Shown in pieces: positions 5,220-5,897 of a stretch of 5,897 nt of DNA. The position numbers and the translations under genes are program-made. The stretch is from Deltaproteobacteria bacterium (lineage in GTDB: Bacteria > Desulfobacterota > Desulfobacteria > Desulfobacterales > Desulfatibacillaceae): contig JAKAGN010000194.1 of assembly GCA_021815525.1 (NCBI GenBank), positions 1 to 5,897 on the forward strand. The letters are read 5' to 3'. The stretch's first letter is position 1. Each line of letters opens with the position of its first letter. The notes under the pieces were generated by a model, which had not been told where the DNA came from, searched no databases, and saw only the letters and a list, made by a program, of their open reading frames with translations.

Positions 5220-5897
5220 ATGGCGGAGCGAAAAGAGACACCGGCCTTCACGCCCTTCGGCGGGGACGAGGCCCAGGCGGAGAGCCTCGCGGCCGCGCGG
5301 GTGGCGGTTCTTCCCGTGCCCTACGAGTTCGCTCCCTCCTACGGCGAGGGGGCGGCCGAGGCCCCCTGGCACATCCTTTCCGCATCCACCCAGATGGAGA
5401 TGATGGACGAGGAAAGCGGCCTCTTCTGGCCCGCTCCGGGCGTCTTCACCCTTCCGCCCCTTTCCGTGCCCCAGAACCCGGAAGCCATGCCCGCCGTGGT
5501 GGAGGCCGCCGCAGCGCGCCTCTTTTCCCTTGGAAAACGCCCCCTTTTCCTGGGGGGCGACCACGCCGTCACCTACCCCCTGGTCCGGGCCGCGGCCGCG
5601 GCCCACAAGGGCCTCTCGGTCCTCCAGATCGACGCCCACACGGACCTGCGCCACACATGGAACGGCTCCGTCCACAACCACGCCTGCGTCATGCGCCGCA
5701 TAGCCGACGACCTCCAAATCCCCGCGGTGGCAGTGGGAATCCGCTCCTTCTGCGCCGAGGAGGCCGCCTTCATGAAAGAGCGCGGCTACCGCCCCTTCTT
5801 CGCCCACGAGATCGCCGGCTCCGACGGCTCCTGGATGAAGGATGCCGTCTCCCGCTTGAGCGATACGGTTTACCTCACGGTGGACTTGGACGGCCTG
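5220..5897 (+). CDS. speB: Agmatinase / ureohydrolase (3' end outside window)
   Basis: The reading frame is open from the ATG at 5220 to the window edge (226 codons), so the C-terminal part, usually 60-90 residues, is missing. The arginase-agmatinase binuclear manganese site is visible: GGDH (His115), DAHTD (Asp138, His140, Asp142) and the beginning of DLDGL (Asp222, Asp224). SYGEGAAEAPWHIL (40-53) and HACVMRR (154-160) also match agmatinase-like sequences. Agmatinase hydrolyses agmatine to putrescine and urea in the cytoplasm, feeding polyamine synthesis. Other ureohydrolases (arginase, formiminoglutamase, guanidinobutyrase) share these motifs, so the substrate is likely but not proven. The start is preceded by a purine run (AAGAAGGGGG) unusually close to the ATG; no better upstream start exists in frame. 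It lies 16 bp after the thioredoxin gene and is probably on the same transcript. The genes after it (for example an arginine decarboxylase) would clarify the pathway but are not in view. Confidence 0.92.
   Translation, partial: MAERKETPAFTPFGGDEAQAESLAAARVAVLPVPYEFAPSYGEGAAEAPWHILSASTQMEMMDEESGLFWPAPGVFTLPPLSVPQNPEAMPAVVEAAAARLFSLGKRPLFLGGDHAVTYPLVRAAAAAHKGLSVLQIDAHTDLRHTWNGSVHNHACVMRRIADDLQIPAVAVGIRSFCAEEAAFMKERGYRPFFAHEIAGSDGSWMKDAVSRLSDTVYLTVDLDGL

Noticed and set aside
4342..5403. A 353-codon plus-strand frame across ccdA, the thioredoxin gene and speB
   Set aside because: It is a frame-shifted shadow of three well-supported genes, with Arg/Pro/Gly-rich composition.

Overview
This is a GC-rich bacterial window. 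It is packed with genes on both strands, split at a 204-bp divergent intergenic region at about 2822-3025. Seven protein-coding genes are supported. The outermost two run off the window edges, so both are partial. No RNA gene, mobile element, CRISPR array or terminator was seen. The gene set and codon style (a LarE of the three-cysteine type, a stand-alone YcaO, a CcdA paired with a periplasmic thioredoxin) suggest an anaerobic or redox-versatile bacterium, perhaps a Desulfobacterota (deltaproteobacterial) lineage. That taxonomic placement is an inference from general familiarity, not a search result.

Left half, minus strand, read from right to left: a crotonase-fold (enoyl-CoA hydratase/isomerase-like) gene, then larE (ATP-dependent sulfur transferase), then a YcaO-domain gene whose 3' end lies outside the window. 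The three genes overlap (14 bp between the crotonase gene and larE, a 4-bp ATGA overlap between larE and ycaO). They therefore look like one translationally coupled operon, with a candidate sigma70 promoter at about 2872-2900. LarE activates a carboxylate with ATP and inserts sulfur. YcaO proteins use ATP to activate peptide amide backbones (azolines, amidines, thioamides) or act as accessory factors in protein methylthiolation. Tight coupling of a sulfur-transfer enzyme to a YcaO enzyme, with no larB or larC in view, is the most intriguing feature of the window.

Right half, plus strand: proC (pyrroline-5-carboxylate reductase), ccdA (membrane thiol-electron transporter), an exported thioredoxin-like protein, and speB (agmatinase/ureohydrolase, 3' end outside the window). 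Gaps are 15, 42 and 16 bp. A strong sigma70-type promoter (TTGACA, 17-bp spacer, GATACT) lies immediately upstream of proC. CcdA and the thioredoxin form an obvious functional pair: CcdA carries reducing equivalents across the inner membrane and the exported thioredoxin distributes them. ProC and SpeB are arginine/proline/polyamine-related enzymes that flank this redox pair.
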